A DNA stretch of 64,000 bases. Source: Eubacteriales bacterium (GTDB lineage Bacteria > Bacillota > Clostridia > Lachnospirales > Lachnospiraceae). The DNA lies in the NCBI GenBank assembly GCA_030536575.1, contig JAUNPS010000008.1, positions 60,078-124,077 on the forward strand, given 5' to 3'. Of this stretch, positions 33,596 to 43,521 are shown one piece after another. The first letter of the stretch is position 1; each line of letters opens with the position of its first letter. The notes under the pieces were generated by a model. That model did not search any database and was not told the origin of the DNA. It worked only from the letters and a program-made list of their open reading frames with translations. Position numbers and translations under genes: made by a program.

Positions 33596-35354
33596 AACAG
33601 GCGTTATTTACGGTATCAATGGCCCGGTCATTTATTTGAAAGGAAACACCGGCTTCCAGATGGCGGAAATGGTTCACGTAGGCCAGGAGCATCTGGTAGG
33701 CGAAGTCATTGCCCTGGATGAAGATACGACCACAATCCAGGTCTTCGAGGAAACCACCGGGCTGCGCCCCGGCGAAACCGTCGAGGCCACCGGAGACGCC
33801 ATCTCCGTCACCCTGGGCCCCGGCATCCTCGGAAACATTTTCGACGGCATCGAGCGCCCTTTAAGCGAAATCGCGAAGAACTCCGGAAAATACATTAACC
33901 GCGGAGTCAGCGTGGATTCCCTGAATATGGAAAAGCGCTGGGACGTCCACATTACCGTAAAGCCCGGCGACGCGGTAAGCGGCGGAACCGTCATTGCGGA
34001 AACCCAGGAAACGCCGGCCATTGTGCACAAAAGCATGGTTCCCCCGAACATCTCCGGCGTGGTCGCTTCCGTAGTTCCCGATGGGAAATACACCATCAGC
34101 GACACCATTGTAACCCTGGATCTCGCCAACGGCAAGCAGGAGCATCTGACCCTGGCCCAGAAATGGCCCATCCGAATCCCGCGGCCCACAGCCGCCCGCT
34201 TCGCCGCCAGCAAGCCGCTGATCACCGGACAGCGGATTCTGGATACCCTGTTCCCCATCGCCAAAGGCGGAACCGCCGCCGTACCGGGAGGGTTTGGAAC
34301 CGGAAAGACCATGACCCAGCATTCCATTGCAAAATGGTCCAATGCAGATATCATTATCTACATCGGCTGCGGCGAGCGTGGGAATGAGATGACCCAGGTT
34401 CTGGAAGAGTTCTCCGAGCTGATCGACCCCCGCACCGGGAATCCGCTGATGAACCGGACGGCGCTCATTGCCAATACATCCAACATGCCCGTTGCCGCCC
34501 GTGAAGCCTCCATTTACACCGGCATCACCCTGGCGGAATATTACCGCGACATGGGGTACGACGTGGCCATCATGGCCGACTCCACCTCCCGTTGGGCCGA
34601 AGCGCTTCGGGAGCTGTCCGGACGTCTGGAAGAGATGCCCGCCGAGGAAGGGTTCCCGGCCTACCTGGCCTCCCGGCTTTCCGCTTTTTACGAGCGCGCA
34701 GGCCTGATGCAGAACCTAAACGGCACGGAAGGAAGCGTTTCCATCATCGGCGCGGTTTCCCCCCAGGGCGGCGATTTTTCCGAACCGGTCACTCAGAATA
34801 CGAAACGGTTCGTCCGCTGTTTCTGGGGGCTGGATAAATCCCTGGCCTATGCCCGCCATTTCCCGGCCATCCACTGGCTGACCAGCTACAGCGAATATTT
34901 AAACGACCTCGCGCCCTGGTATAAGGACAATGTCGACCCGAACTTTACCGATCACCGGAATCAGATCATGGCAATCTTAAATCAGGAAAGCAGCCTGATG
35001 GAAATCGTCAAGCTGATCGGCTCCGACGTGCTTCCCGACGACCAGAAGCTGACCCTGGAAATTGCCCGCGTCATCCGTCTGGGCTTCCTCCAGCAGAACG
35101 CCTTCCACAAGGACGACACCTGCGTCCCGCTGACCAAACAGTTCAAGATGATGGACATTATCCTGTATCTGAACAAAAAGGCCAAGGCCCTGGTCACCAT
35201 GGGAATGCCGATGTCCATCCTGAAGGAGAGCAACATTTTCGACCGGATCATTTCCATCAAATACGACGTCCCCAACGACCATTTGGAGCTTTTTGAGGAT
35301 TATTACAAGGCCGTAGACGCCTTTTATGACGAAGTTTTAGAGAAAAATGCGTAG
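33588..35354 (+). CDS. ntpA: V-type ATPase catalytic subunit A
   Basis: A 588-residue catalytic ATPase subunit. The ATG at 33588 follows GGAGGTATCAGCC and gives the family start MNRTGVIYGINGPVIYLKG. The nucleotide site is complete: P-loop GGFGTGKTMTQHS near residue 235, GCGERGNEM, and the catalytic ADSTSRWAEALRELSGRLEE. The roughly 90-residue 'non-homologous' insert typical of A subunits is present before the P-loop (VSVDSLNMEKRWDVHITVKP...). The upstream in-frame ATG at 33543 lies deep in subunit E and is rejected. Confidence 0.96.
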   Translation: MNRTGVIYGINGPVIYLKGNTGFQMAEMVHVGQEHLVGEVIALDEDTTTIQVFEETTGLRPGETVEATGDAISVTLGPGILGNIFDGIERPLSEIAKNSGKYINRGVSVDSLNMEKRWDVHITVKPGDAVSGGTVIAETQETPAIVHKSMVPPNISGVVASVVPDGKYTISDTIVTLDLANGKQEHLTLAQKWPIRIPRPTAARFAASKPLITGQRILDTLFPIAKGGTAAVPGGFGTGKTMTQHSIAKWSNADIIIYIGCGERGNEMTQVLEEFSELIDPRTGNPLMNRTALIANTSNMPVAAREASIYTGITLAEYYRDMGYDVAIMADSTSRWAEALRELSGRLEEMPAEEGFPAYLASRLSAFYERAGLMQNLNGTEGSVSIIGAVSPQGGDFSEPVTQNTKRFVRCFWGLDKSLAYARHFPAIHWLTSYSEYLNDLAPWYKDNVDPNFTDHRNQIMAILNQESSLMEIVKLIGSDVLPDDQKLTLEIARVIRLGFLQQNAFHKDDTCVPLTKQFKMMDIILYLNKKAKALVTMGMPMSILKESNIFDRIISIKYDVPNDHLELFEDYYKAVDAFYDEVLEKNA

Positions 35355-35365
35355 GGAGGTAGCAT

Positions 35366-36763
35366 ATGGCAATCGAATATTTAGGACTCAGCAAAATTAA
35401 CGGCCCCCTCGTGGTACTGGAAGGCGTCCAGAACGCCTCCTTCGAAGAAATTGTAGAAATCACCGTAAACGGCAGTCAGAAAAAACTGGGCCGCATCGTC
35501 GAGCTTTATGAAGACAAGGCCGTCATTCAGGTATTCGAGGGAAATGAAGGCATGTCCCTGAAAAATACCCACACGAAGCTGACCGGACACCCCATGGAAG
35601 TGGCCGTGTCCCCGGAAATCCTGGGACGCACCTTTGACGGCATTGGCCGCCCCATCGACGGGCTGGGCGAGATCACCCCGGAAAAACGGCTGAATGTGAA
35701 CGGCCTTCCGTTAAACCCGGTGACTCGTGAATACCCCCGGAACTATATCCGCACCGGAATCTCCGCCATCGACGGGCTGACCACCCTGATCCGCGGGCAG
35801 AAGCTGCCGATTTTCTCCGGGAACGGCCTTCCCCATGACCAGCTTGCGGCCCAGATCGTGAAGCAGGCTTCCCTGGGGGACAATTCCGATGAAAAATTCG
35901 CCATTGTCTTCGCCGCCATGGGCGTCAAGTACGACGTTGCCGAATTCTTCCGCAAGACCTTCGAGGAAAGCGGCGTATCCGACCACGTTGTCATGTATCT
36001 GAACCTGGCGAACGACCCGGTCGTGGAACGTCTGATCACCCCGAAGGTGGCCCTGACCGCGGCGGAATACCTGGCTTTCGAAAAGGAAATGCACATTCTG
36101 GTCATCCTGACCGATATGACCTCCTTTGCCGAGGCCATGCGTGAGGTTTCCTCCTCCAAGGGCGAAATTCCTTCCAGAAAAGGGTATCCGGGCTACCTGT
36201 ACAGCGAATTAGCCACCATTTATGAACGCGCCGGAATCGTCCGGGGAATCAACGGTTCCGTGACCCAGATTCCCATCCTGACCATGCCGAACGACGATAT
36301 CACCCACCCGATTCCCGACCTGACCGGCTACATTACGGAAGGGCAGATCGTGCTGGACCGGCAGCTTCACGGGCAGGCGATTTATCCGCCGATCAATGTA
36401 TTGCCCTCCCTGTCCCGTCTGATGAAGGACGGCATCGGCAAAGGCTACACCAGGGAAGACCATCAGGCCGTTGCGAACCAGCTCTTCTCCTGCTACGCCA
36501 AAGTGGGCGACGCCAGAGCCCTGGCCTCCGTCATCGGCGAAGATGAGCTTTCCCCGCTGGACAAAACGTATCTGAAGTTCGGGCAGGCCTTTGAACACGA
36601 ATTCGTCGGCCAGGGCCCGGAAGAAAACCGGACGATCCTGGAAACCCTGGACAAAGGCTGGGAGCTGCTGTCCATGCTTCCAAGAGAGGAGCTCGACCGG
36701 ATCGACACGAAGATTCTGGATCAATATTACAAGCCCAAAGCGGAATCTGAGGTGATTGCATGA
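35366..36763 (+). CDS. ntpB: V-type ATPase regulatory subunit B
   Basis: A 465-residue non-catalytic head subunit alternating with A. It begins [20 protein letters not shown] and has [20 protein letters not shown] and [20 protein letters not shown], where the P-loop is degenerate as expected for B subunits. [20 protein letters not shown] and the C-terminal [14 protein letters not shown] complete the family pattern. AGGGAGGTAG precedes it. Four-base overlap with subunit D. Confidence 0.96.
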   Translation: MAIEYLGLSKINGPLVVLEGVQNASFEEIVEITVNGSQKKLGRIVELYEDKAVIQVFEGNEGMSLKNTHTKLTGHPMEVAVSPEILGRTFDGIGRPIDGLGEITPEKRLNVNGLPLNPVTREYPRNYIRTGISAIDGLTTLIRGQKLPIFSGNGLPHDQLAAQIVKQASLGDNSDEKFAIVFAAMGVKYDVAEFFRKTFEESGVSDHVVMYLNLANDPVVERLITPKVALTAAEYLAFEKEMHILVILTDMTSFAEAMREVSSSKGEIPSRKGYPGYLYSELATIYERAGIVRGINGSVTQIPILTMPNDDITHPIPDLTGYITEGQIVLDRQLHGQAIYPPINVLPSLSRLMKDGIGKGYTREDHQAVANQLFSCYAKVGDARALASVIGEDELSPLDKTYLKFGQAFEHEFVGQGPEENRTILETLDKGWELLSMLPREELDRIDTKILDQYYKPKAESEVIA

Positions 36764-37386
36764 ATCCCAACACCTTCCCCACAAAGGGAAACCTGATCCT
36801 GGCGAAAAACTCTCTGGCTCTGGCCAGACAGGGCTACGAGCTGATGGATAAAAAACGGAACATCCTGATCCGGGAACTGATGAACCTGATCGGCCAGGCC
36901 GCGGATATCCAAGGCCAGATTGATACCACTTTCCGTACCGCCTACGCGGCTCTCCAGAAGGCGAATATCGAGCTTGGCATCCATCTGGTGGAGGAATTTT
37001 CCCACTCTGTGCCTGTGGAGGATTCCATCCGCATCAAGACCCGGAGCATCATGGGAACGGAAATTCCCCTGGTGGAATTTTCCGAGCAGCCCAGCCGCCC
37101 GGCCTATGCCTACTACGGTACCTCCCAGTCCCTGGACGAGGCCAAGGCGGCCTTTGATGAGGTGAAGCGGCTGACGATCCGGCTTTCCATGATTGAAAAT
37201 TCCGCCTACCGCCTGGCCGCCAACATCAAAAAGACCCAGAAGCGCGCGAACGCGCTGAAAAACATTACGATCCCCACCTACGAAGCCCTCTCGAAAAGTA
37301 TCCAGAATGCCCTGGAGGAGAAGGAACGCGAGGAATTTACGCGCCTGAAAGTCATTAAAAAAATGCAGACCGCCGCGTGGGAATAG
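36760..37386 (+). CDS. ntpD: V-type ATPase subunit D (central axle)
   Basis: A 208-residue long antiparallel coiled coil forming the rotor shaft. The N-terminus [20 protein letters not shown] and [20 protein letters not shown] are diagnostic; the C-terminal helix [20 protein letters not shown] is also conserved. Last gene of the operon; a strong terminator follows 17 bp after the stop. Confidence 0.95.
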   Translation: MNPNTFPTKGNLILAKNSLALARQGYELMDKKRNILIRELMNLIGQAADIQGQIDTTFRTAYAALQKANIELGIHLVEEFSHSVPVEDSIRIKTRSIMGTEIPLVEFSEQPSRPAYAYYGTSQSLDEAKAAFDEVKRLTIRLSMIENSAYRLAANIKKTQKRANALKNITIPTYEALSKSIQNALEEKEREEFTRLKVIKKMQTAAWE

Positions 37387-37402
37387 AATTGCCGAAATAC
37401 CA

Positions 37403-37441
37403 AGCTCATCTTTGTGTAACCTGCACAAAGATGGGCTTTTC
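37403..37441 (+). terminator. Terminator of the V-ATPase operon
   Basis: AGCTCATCTTTGTG pairs with CACAAAGATGGGCT (one G-T pair) and runs into TTTTCT. Confidence 0.88.
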
Positions 37442-37443
37442 TA

Positions 37444-37499
37444 TTGACTTTTCCACCTTTTTCCTGTAGAATTTTAAACAAATGTAATATTTTCGTAAA
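37444..37499 (+). promoter_or_regulatory. Promoter and WalR-box-like motif of the wall-binding NlpC/P60 gene
   Basis: TTGACT (37444-37449), a 17-bp spacer and TAGAAT (37467-37472) form a good promoter. Ten bases on lies TGTAAT-ATTTT-CGTAAA (37483-37499), close to the WalR consensus TGTWAH-N5-TGTWAH. The same motif lies downstream of the promoter of the second NlpC/P60 gene (43401-43417). Confidence 0.65.
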
Positions 37500-37546
37500 A
37501 AAAAGATGAACAAGAAACCGAGCTTAGATTTCAAAGGAGTTTCGCG

Positions 37547-39916
37547 ATGAAGAAAAATTTTCTGGTTGCCCTGTCACTGACCGGAGCGCTTTTCCTGACT
37601 GCCCCCGTCATGCAGGCTGATGCAGCGTGGAAGATTACTTCTTCCGGCAGGCAGTTTACGACCGACGAAAAACCTGGCTACGCTACCGGATGGAAAAAAA
37701 TTGGAAAATACTGGTATTACTTTGACGAGGAAGGCTACTCACAGACGGGCTGGCAGACCATTGAGAAAAAGCGCTATTTTTTCGACGCGAAAGGGCGCAT
37801 GCTGACGAACCGCTGGATCGAGGGCTATTATTTATCTGCGGATGGTTCGGCGGTGGAGTCGGAGTCGGGGAGTGTGTCGGAGACGGCGGCGACGGTGACG
37901 GCTACAGCGAAAAAGACGGGATGGGTGAAGAAGTCCGGGAAGTATTATTATTATAAGAAGGGGAAGATGGTGACCGGGTGGCTGACGGTGAAGGGGAAGA
38001 CGTATTATCTGGATCCTTCTACCGGGGCCAGGAAGTACGGCTTGAAAAAAATTGACGGAAAGTATTATCTCCTCGCCCAGAAGACCGGCGCGATGCAGAC
38101 CGGCTGGGTAAATTATAAAGGGAACCGCTATTTCTTCAGCCGGAAGAACGGCGCCGCCCTGACCGGGTGGGCCACGGTCATGAATAAATATTATTACTTC
38201 TCTTCCTCCGGAAAGCTCCAGCGCAGTAAATGGATCTCCAAGACCTACTACGTGGACAAGAACGGCCGCAGAGTCACCGGCTGGCTGACCTTAGGTTCGG
38301 ACCGCTATTACCTGGATCCCAAGACCGGAAAGAAAGCCAAAGGCTGGAAAACCATTGACGGTAAACGCTACTACTTTAACGCTGACGGCACCTTAAAACA
38401 GCTCACAGGCATCGTTACCCTGGATCAGAAGAAATATTTCTTCTCCCCGGAAACCGGCGAACAAAAAACCGGCTGGGTCACTTACGAAGGAAAAACCTAC
38501 TATTTCGACCCGGAAACCGGCGAGGGCTATAAAGGCTGGAAAACCATTGACGGCTATACCTACTATTTTAACAGCAAATACTACTTATCCACCAGCAAAT
38601 GGATTAACGTCTACTATGTCAACGAACTTGGCCAGCGCCAGTACGGCTGGCTCGATCTGGACGATCAGCGCTATTACCTGAATCCAAAGACCGGAAAGAA
38701 AGTCACCGGCTGGAAAACCATCGACGGTGAAATTTATTATTTTAATTCCGACGGTACGCTTGGAATCCGCTCCGGCCTGAAAAAGCTGAATGGAAATTAT
38801 TACTTCTTCGACAGCGTTACCGGAGAAATGCAGACCGGGCTGGTAACGACAGACGGCCGCACCTATTATTTCTTGCCCGAAACCGGCACGGCGTATAAAG
38901 GCTGGATTACCCTGGATGATAAGACCTACCATTTCTCCAGCTCCTACACCATGGACACGAACCGCTGGGTGAACAGCCGCTATCTCGGAAGCGATGGCGT
39001 GATGCTCACGAATCAGTGGGTGGAAGATTGGTATGTAGGCGCGAACGGAAAGCGCACCGGGGAAAAACGTCAGACCGGCCTCTTTACAACCTCCACCGGA
39101 GATACGTACTATTTCAATGAGGACTACAGCCCGAAAACAGGCTGGATCACTATCGACGGAACCAAATATTATTTTGACAGCGATGGAAAAATGCTGAAGT
39201 CCTGCTGGTTCCTGGGCTACTACTTCCAGGAAAACGGCGTTTACGCATCAGAAAAATTCATTACCGTTGAAGAAAAAACTTATTATATGAAAGAAGACGG
39301 ACATGCTGCGGTCGGGCTTTTCACGCTGGACGGGAAAACCTATTACTTTAGCGAGGACGGCGAGCAGATAACCGGCTTTATCGATATTGATGGAAATGCG
39401 CACTATTTTGACCCGGAAAAGAACGGGGCGATGCTGGTTTCCATCCGAGTTCTGATCAACGATGTGACCTATTCCTTCGATGAGAATGGCTATTCTACCG
39501 TAGAAGATACGAAGGATGACAGCGTAGGACAGGCTATGGTCGATTATGCTATGAAATTCCTTGGGATGGCTTATGTCAGCGGCGGCCAGTGGTCAGGGGA
39601 AGAGCCTTACGTCCCGACAGACTGTTCCGGTTTCATGTACGGGATTCATAAGCACTTTGGCCTCACGATTCCCCGTGTGGCGGCTGACCAGGCGACCGGC
39701 ATTGAGCCGTGGACGAAGGGACTTGCGACTCCGGTTGTTATTTCCGCTTCCAAACTAAAACCGGGCGACTTGGTATTCTATTACACCCCAATCGGCCATG
39801 TTGGTATGTATATTGGCGATGGGAAAATTATTCATGCTTCGAATGAAAAAGACGGCATTAAAATCAGCGCGTATGATTATTATAAACCTACTATTTGCGT
39901 AAGATATTGGTCTTAA
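37547..39916 (+). CDS. Cell-wall-binding-repeat protein with C-terminal NlpC/P60 peptidase
   Basis: A 789-residue secreted wall hydrolase. After a Sec signal peptide (ending near MQADAAW) residues about 40-640 consist of some 25 aromatic-rich repeats of about 20 residues (GWKTIDGKRYYFNADGTL type), the CW_binding_1/choline- or glucan-binding fold. The last about 125 residues are an NlpC/P60 domain with Cys693 in PTDCSGF, His751 in GHVGMYIGDG and His763 in IIHASNE, so it should cut peptidoglycan stem peptides. A short Ser/Thr/Ala linker with a different, G-rich codon style lies at about 37840-37915. RBS AAAGGAG. It is a single gene with its own promoter and terminator. Confidence 0.92.
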   Translation: MKKNFLVALSLTGALFLTAPVMQADAAWKITSSGRQFTTDEKPGYATGWKKIGKYWYYFDEEGYSQTGWQTIEKKRYFFDAKGRMLTNRWIEGYYLSADGSAVESESGSVSETAATVTATAKKTGWVKKSGKYYYYKKGKMVTGWLTVKGKTYYLDPSTGARKYGLKKIDGKYYLLAQKTGAMQTGWVNYKGNRYFFSRKNGAALTGWATVMNKYYYFSSSGKLQRSKWISKTYYVDKNGRRVTGWLTLGSDRYYLDPKTGKKAKGWKTIDGKRYYFNADGTLKQLTGIVTLDQKKYFFSPETGEQKTGWVTYEGKTYYFDPETGEGYKGWKTIDGYTYYFNSKYYLSTSKWINVYYVNELGQRQYGWLDLDDQRYYLNPKTGKKVTGWKTIDGEIYYFNSDGTLGIRSGLKKLNGNYYFFDSVTGEMQTGLVTTDGRTYYFLPETGTAYKGWITLDDKTYHFSSSYTMDTNRWVNSRYLGSDGVMLTNQWVEDWYVGANGKRTGEKRQTGLFTTSTGDTYYFNEDYSPKTGWITIDGTKYYFDSDGKMLKSCWFLGYYFQENGVYASEKFITVEEKTYYMKEDGHAAVGLFTLDGKTYYFSEDGEQITGFIDIDGNAHYFDPEKNGAMLVSIRVLINDVTYSFDENGYSTVEDTKDDSVGQAMVDYAMKFLGMAYVSGGQWSGEEPYVPTDCSGFMYGIHKHFGLTIPRVAADQATGIEPWTKGLATPVVISASKLKPGDLVFYYTPIGHVGMYIGDGKIIHASNEKDGIKISAYDYYKPTICVRYWS

Positions 39917-39927
39917 AAGCCAAAAAA

Positions 39928-39960
39928 CAGGTGATGCTCTAACTGAACATCACCTGCTTT
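39928..39960. terminator. Bidirectional terminator between convergent genes
   Basis: CAGGTGATG pairs with CATCACCTG over an 11-nt loop, with TTTT after it on the plus strand and TTTTTT after it on the minus strand. It serves the wall hydrolase and the convergent membrane-protein gene. Confidence 0.85.
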
Positions 39961-39962
39961 TC

Positions 39963-41684
39963 TTATTCTAACGTATTTTCCACTTTCAGCATCCACATAT
40001 CCGTGTTACTCATCGTGTACTGATCCACCTCTTCGATCAGGATATCTTCATATTTTTCCGGCTCTGTGGTCAGAATATAATAATACTCTACATCCTTACT
40101 GACCGCGCTCTGTTCTTCCACCATAACGAAATTCAAAAGCCGCTGATACTTCGGGACCCACTCGACAATGTCTCTGCGCCGCACACCTTTCTCCATATAA
40201 ACGTAGGTCTTCTCGCCCGTGTCAATGGCCTCCAGTGTGTCCATCACGTCCCAAAGATAGGCAATCGTACCGCCTTCTTCCACGTAGCTCTGATCGAGTT
40301 TTACGGCCGCCTGGTAGTATTTTCCTGCCCCAGCCAGTTCCCCGGCCAGAAGGCAGACACAGACCGTGCCTGTAAAGTACCGATTCAGCTTCTTCCGCCC
40401 ATAGTCATAGGCAATCAGGATCAGCAGCATGGCCGCCATGGCCACGACCAGAAACCATTTTCCCCCGTAGACCGCCCGGCGTCCGTCGATGCTGTCAAAC
40501 ATATCAATCAGGTTTTTGACAGAAATCGCCGTGTCTCTGGCTACTTCTACCCGGTAGGAAACCCACAGGACGGCTGCCGGGAAGGCATAGCAGAACAGCA
40601 GATTACACCAGTTATGCTTAAATTTCGGCTTTTTCTGGAATAATACCACAACTGCCAGGATCGCCGCCAAAACAGGGAAATAAATAACGTAGCGGCCTTT
40701 AATCTTCGTGAACGCCGGATAGTTATAGGAAGCCTTCCAGGAATGGCGCGTCACCGCCACCAGCATCATGAACATCAGGCCCACGACCAGCACCCAAAGC
40801 TGATTATATTCGCTGCAGCGCTCTTTTTTCCGGACGTCCAGCCCGCGGATGGATTTCACCAGGACCCCCAGGAGCGGGGCCAGCATCAGGGCTGTGTAGA
40901 ACAGATAATAAGCCAGGGACTTGATCAGGCGCTTTACGGTCAGCGCTTCCGGATCGCTTCCGGATGCAATGGACAGGCCGATGATGGTCTTAATCTCGTG
41001 CCCCTGCAGGTATTTCGAGATGAACCACGGCGAATAAACGACCAGGATCATTGCCACGATCCCGAAACCGCGGGCAAAAATTTTCCCCCATGTCTCTTCT
41101 TTATTCAACTGCTTCATGATCCACACGACCGCAAAAACCGGGATGATCGAAACGGTGATGTGGCGCGTCAGCATCAGAACGCCCAAAGAAACGGCGATGG
41201 CAACGTCCTCCTGCCATTTTTTCTGATACGGTTTCAAAGTCAGATAAATCGCCAGCAGGAAAAGCGGGAAATAAATATTCTCGCTCATCAGACACATGGT
41301 CAAAATATACTGGAATGGGATTACCATAGAAAAAACTGCGCATACCAGACTGGGCTTTTCCTCCACGTACAGGCGGCAGATCTTATAAGTCACCACCGGC
41401 ACAAAAGACGAATACACCGCGTTCAGGATTTTCATAACCAGGTATGAATTTTCCCCGAACAGATGAGCCGGGGTCAGGGCCAGCGGGTATAAAAACGGAT
41501 AGTGGGCGGACGTGTAGATTCCGCTCTGCACCAACTGCCAGCTCATATATTCGTAATTATACTCATCCGAGATAATCGGAAAACTCCGGTTTCCGATCAC
41601 AAACACTAATTTAAAACCCAGAAGGGCCAGGTACATGATTCCCATGTAGAGCAGTTCCCGACGGGCTGTTTCCTGTTTCTTCAT
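39963..41684 (-). CDS. Polytopic membrane protein, dolichyl-phosphate-mannose-mannosyltransferase-like (GT39/GT-C)
   Basis: A 573-residue protein with about ten to twelve hydrophobic segments. Between the first and second segments is an extracytoplasmic loop with SDEYNYEYMSWQLVQSGIYT; the conserved Asp-Glu there and the HYPFLYPLALTPAHLFGENS that follows resemble GT-C fold glycosyltransferases of the PMT/ArnT group. The last about 110 residues are soluble and extracytoplasmic. RBS GAGGAGGAA. It stands alone between two wall-hydrolase genes, so modification of a wall polymer or surface protein is plausible. The exact activity cannot be stated. Confidence 0.7.
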   Translation of the reverse strand: MKKQETARRELLYMGIMYLALLGFKLVFVIGNRSFPIISDEYNYEYMSWQLVQSGIYTSAHYPFLYPLALTPAHLFGENSYLVMKILNAVYSSFVPVVTYKICRLYVEEKPSLVCAVFSMVIPFQYILTMCLMSENIYFPLFLLAIYLTLKPYQKKWQEDVAIAVSLGVLMLTRHITVSIIPVFAVVWIMKQLNKEETWGKIFARGFGIVAMILVVYSPWFISKYLQGHEIKTIIGLSIASGSDPEALTVKRLIKSLAYYLFYTALMLAPLLGVLVKSIRGLDVRKKERCSEYNQLWVLVVGLMFMMLVAVTRHSWKASYNYPAFTKIKGRYVIYFPVLAAILAVVVLFQKKPKFKHNWCNLLFCYAFPAAVLWVSYRVEVARDTAISVKNLIDMFDSIDGRRAVYGGKWFLVVAMAAMLLILIAYDYGRKKLNRYFTGTVCVCLLAGELAGAGKYYQAAVKLDQSYVEEGGTIAYLWDVMDTLEAIDTGEKTYVYMEKGVRRRDIVEWVPKYQRLLNFVMVEEQSAVSKDVEYYYILTTEPEKYEDILIEEVDQYTMSNTDMWMLKVENTLE

Positions 41685-41762
41685 AGTTCCTCCTCTTTCA
41701 AATAGTCTCTGTTATCATACCACACTTCGCCTTGTAAAAAAAGGCTGAAAGGTGGTTTTTAG

Positions 41763-41798
41763 CGAAAAAAACCTGCCTTCACTATAGAAGACAGGTTT
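41763..41798 (-). terminator. Terminator of the SH3-NlpC/P60 gene
   Basis: On the minus strand AAACCTGTCTTC pairs with GAAGGCAGGTTT (one mismatch) around TATAGT, followed by TTTTT. Confidence 0.85.
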
Positions 41799-41813
41799 GA
41801 TTTTCATTCAATT

Positions 41814-43373
41814 TTATAAAAAGCTTCTCGCACAGCACGGCGTCCGATAACTCATACTCGAAACAATAATCCCCGTCGTCGAACTGCTGGCATGTACCAC
41901 CTGGCCGTTTCCAATGTACATGGAAACATGTCCGATTCCGCTTCCATCCGAATAGAAGAGGAGGTCTCCCGGCTGTACCGCACTGATATCCACCGGCGTC
42001 CCGCAGTTCGCCTGTTCCGCCGCCGTTCTGGGCAGGCTCACACCAAAGTTCGCCATAACAGACAGGGTAAATCCGGAGCAGTCCGTCCCGTTCGTCAGGC
42101 TGGTTCCGCCGTATACATACGGATTTCCAACGAACTGTAATGCATAGTTTACAACGCTCTCTCTCAAGCTGCTGCTGGAAGATGCCTGTTCGGCTGCTGC
42201 CTGTTCCGCCGCTGCTTGCTCTGCCGCGGCCTGTTCCGCTGCTGCTTGTTCTGCGGCTGCCTGCTCTGCCGCCGCTGCGGCTTCCGCCTGAAGCTGCGCC
42301 TGGTAAGCTGCCTCCGCCGCGGCCTGTTCCGCCGCCGCCTGCTGATTCAAATATTCCTGATAAGCCGCATCCGCTTCCGCCTGAGCCTGCTGACGCGCCC
42401 ACTCATCTTCCTGAGCTGCCGCCGCATCCGCCGCGGCCTGTGCCTCAGCCGCTACCTGCGCCTGATAAGCCGCGTCTGCCGCCGCCTGGTCGGCTGCTGC
42501 CTGCTGATTCAAATATTCCTGATAAGCCGCATCCGCTTCCGCCTGAGCCGCATACTGTTCGGCTTCCTGCTGTGCCAGGTACTCCAGCCATGCCTGGTTC
42601 GCCGCTTCCTGTTCGGCCTCCTGCTGTGCCAGATAATCTAACCAGGCCTGTTCTTCCGCCTGACGAATCGCTTCCTGCTCGGCCAGATAATCCAGCCATG
42701 CCTGATTCTCTGCTTCGATCCGGGCTGCTTCTTCCTCTGTGGATTCAGCCTGACTGAAGAGTGTTTCCGTCTCAATATATTCTTTAGCTACGTAGCCTTC
42801 CACATCGTCATCCAGCGTAACCTTCACCCAGTCGCCGCAGTCCTCCTGAACTTCCAGGACTTCCGCGTCACCGACCATGGTAATGATATCCGAATCCGTG
42901 CTGGCATCGGTACGTACCATTAATCCGGAGGTATTAACGGTAGCCACCTCGGTGCCGACCTGTGTGGCCAGCCACGCCGCGTCGTCGCCTGTCGCAAAAT
43001 ATGCGGAATGCACATATCCGGTTACGGAACCGGACTGAACCAGATACCATTCGCCTTCTTTTCCGATGATCGTCGCCGAGCTGTTATTATACAGTTTTCC
43101 AAGGACGTTTCCGTCGGTGCTGGCGGCATCACGGATATTTACATATTCTTCACACTGAGCGACTGCAACCGTATCGTATTCCGAAGGTTCCACCAGTACG
43201 ACGCCCGCTTCCGCCGCTGCCTGCTGCTGGCTCGCAATGTCCACGCCCACGCCTGCAAGCTGTGTCTCCACGCCGTCCGCGAAAGCCAGGACTGTATTCC
43301 CCGCCAGGGATACCGCAACGGTCAGGCAGCATGCGGTGGCCCTCCAAACTCCTCTTTTCATTATAAGAATCAA
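41814..43373 (-). CDS. Secreted SH3b-NlpC/P60 peptidoglycan endopeptidase with Ala-Glu-Gln-rich linker
   Basis: A 519-residue exported enzyme. A signal peptide (to about AFADG) is followed by two bacterial SH3 domains (about 65-120, VNIRDAASTDGNVLGKLY; and about 140-195, MVRTDASTDSDIITMVGDAE). Residues about 200-400 are low-complexity helical repeats rich in Ala, Gln and Glu (YQEYLNQQAAA and AAEQA units). The NlpC/P60 domain fills the C-terminus with Cys432 in GTDCSGF and His482 in GHVSMYIGNG. The linker DNA holds 15-bp tandem repeats and a perfect in-frame 162-bp-spaced duplication, so its length may vary between strains. It should cleave stem peptides during growth or daughter-cell separation. 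Confidence 0.93.
   Translation of the reverse strand: MILIMKRGVWRATACCLTVAVSLAGNTVLAFADGVETQLAGVGVDIASQQQAAAEAGVVLVEPSEYDTVAVAQCEEYVNIRDAASTDGNVLGKLYNNSSATIIGKEGEWYLVQSGSVTGYVHSAYFATGDDAAWLATQVGTEVATVNTSGLMVRTDASTDSDIITMVGDAEVLEVQEDCGDWVKVTLDDDVEGYVAKEYIETETLFSQAESTEEEAARIEAENQAWLDYLAEQEAIRQAEEQAWLDYLAQQEAEQEAANQAWLEYLAQQEAEQYAAQAEADAAYQEYLNQQAAADQAAADAAYQAQVAAEAQAAADAAAAQEDEWARQQAQAEADAAYQEYLNQQAAAEQAAAEAAYQAQLQAEAAAAAEQAAAEQAAAEQAAAEQAAAEQAAAEQASSSSSLRESVVNYALQFVGNPYVYGGTSLTNGTDCSGFTLSVMANFGVSLPRTAAEQANCGTPVDISAVQPGDLLFYSDGSGIGHVSMYIGNGQVVHASSSTTGIIVSSMSYRTPCCARSFL
42337..42549 (-). repeat. Direct repeat of 51 bp, 162 bp apart, inside the SH3-NlpC linker
   Basis: The stretches starting at 42337 and 42499 are identical over about 51 bp (encoding AQAEADAAYQEYLNQQA). 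Their spacing, 162 bp, equals 54 codons, so recombination between them would change the linker without shifting frame. A further run of 15-bp repeats (AAEQA codons) lies at about 42180-42270. Confidence 0.85.
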
Positions 43374-43400
43374 CCTCCGTATTTATTTTCGTTCCAGATT

Positions 43401-43460
43401 ATTACGAAATTATTACATTTATTACGGATTTATCATAACAAAAGTCGGGAGTTTTGTCAA
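43401..43460 (-). promoter_or_regulatory. Promoter and WalR-box-like motif of the SH3-NlpC/P60 gene
   Basis: Minus strand: TTGACA (43455-43460), exactly 17 bp, TATGAT (43432-43437), then 14 nt later TGTAAT-AATTT-CGTAAT (43401-43417). The motif matches that before the other NlpC/P60 gene in at least 15 of 17 positions and approximates the WalR consensus. Confidence 0.75.
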
Positions 43461-43521
43461 CAAGTACGTTAAAGTTTTTTAATATTTTGTAAAAGTTTTT
43501 TCAGAAAATATTCTGAAATTA

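Noticed and set aside
37680-39440. Repeat array in the wall-binding protein as CRISPR or satellite DNA
   Set aside because: The repeats are imperfect, about 60 bp, in frame and encode the known CW-binding motif; they are protein repeats.
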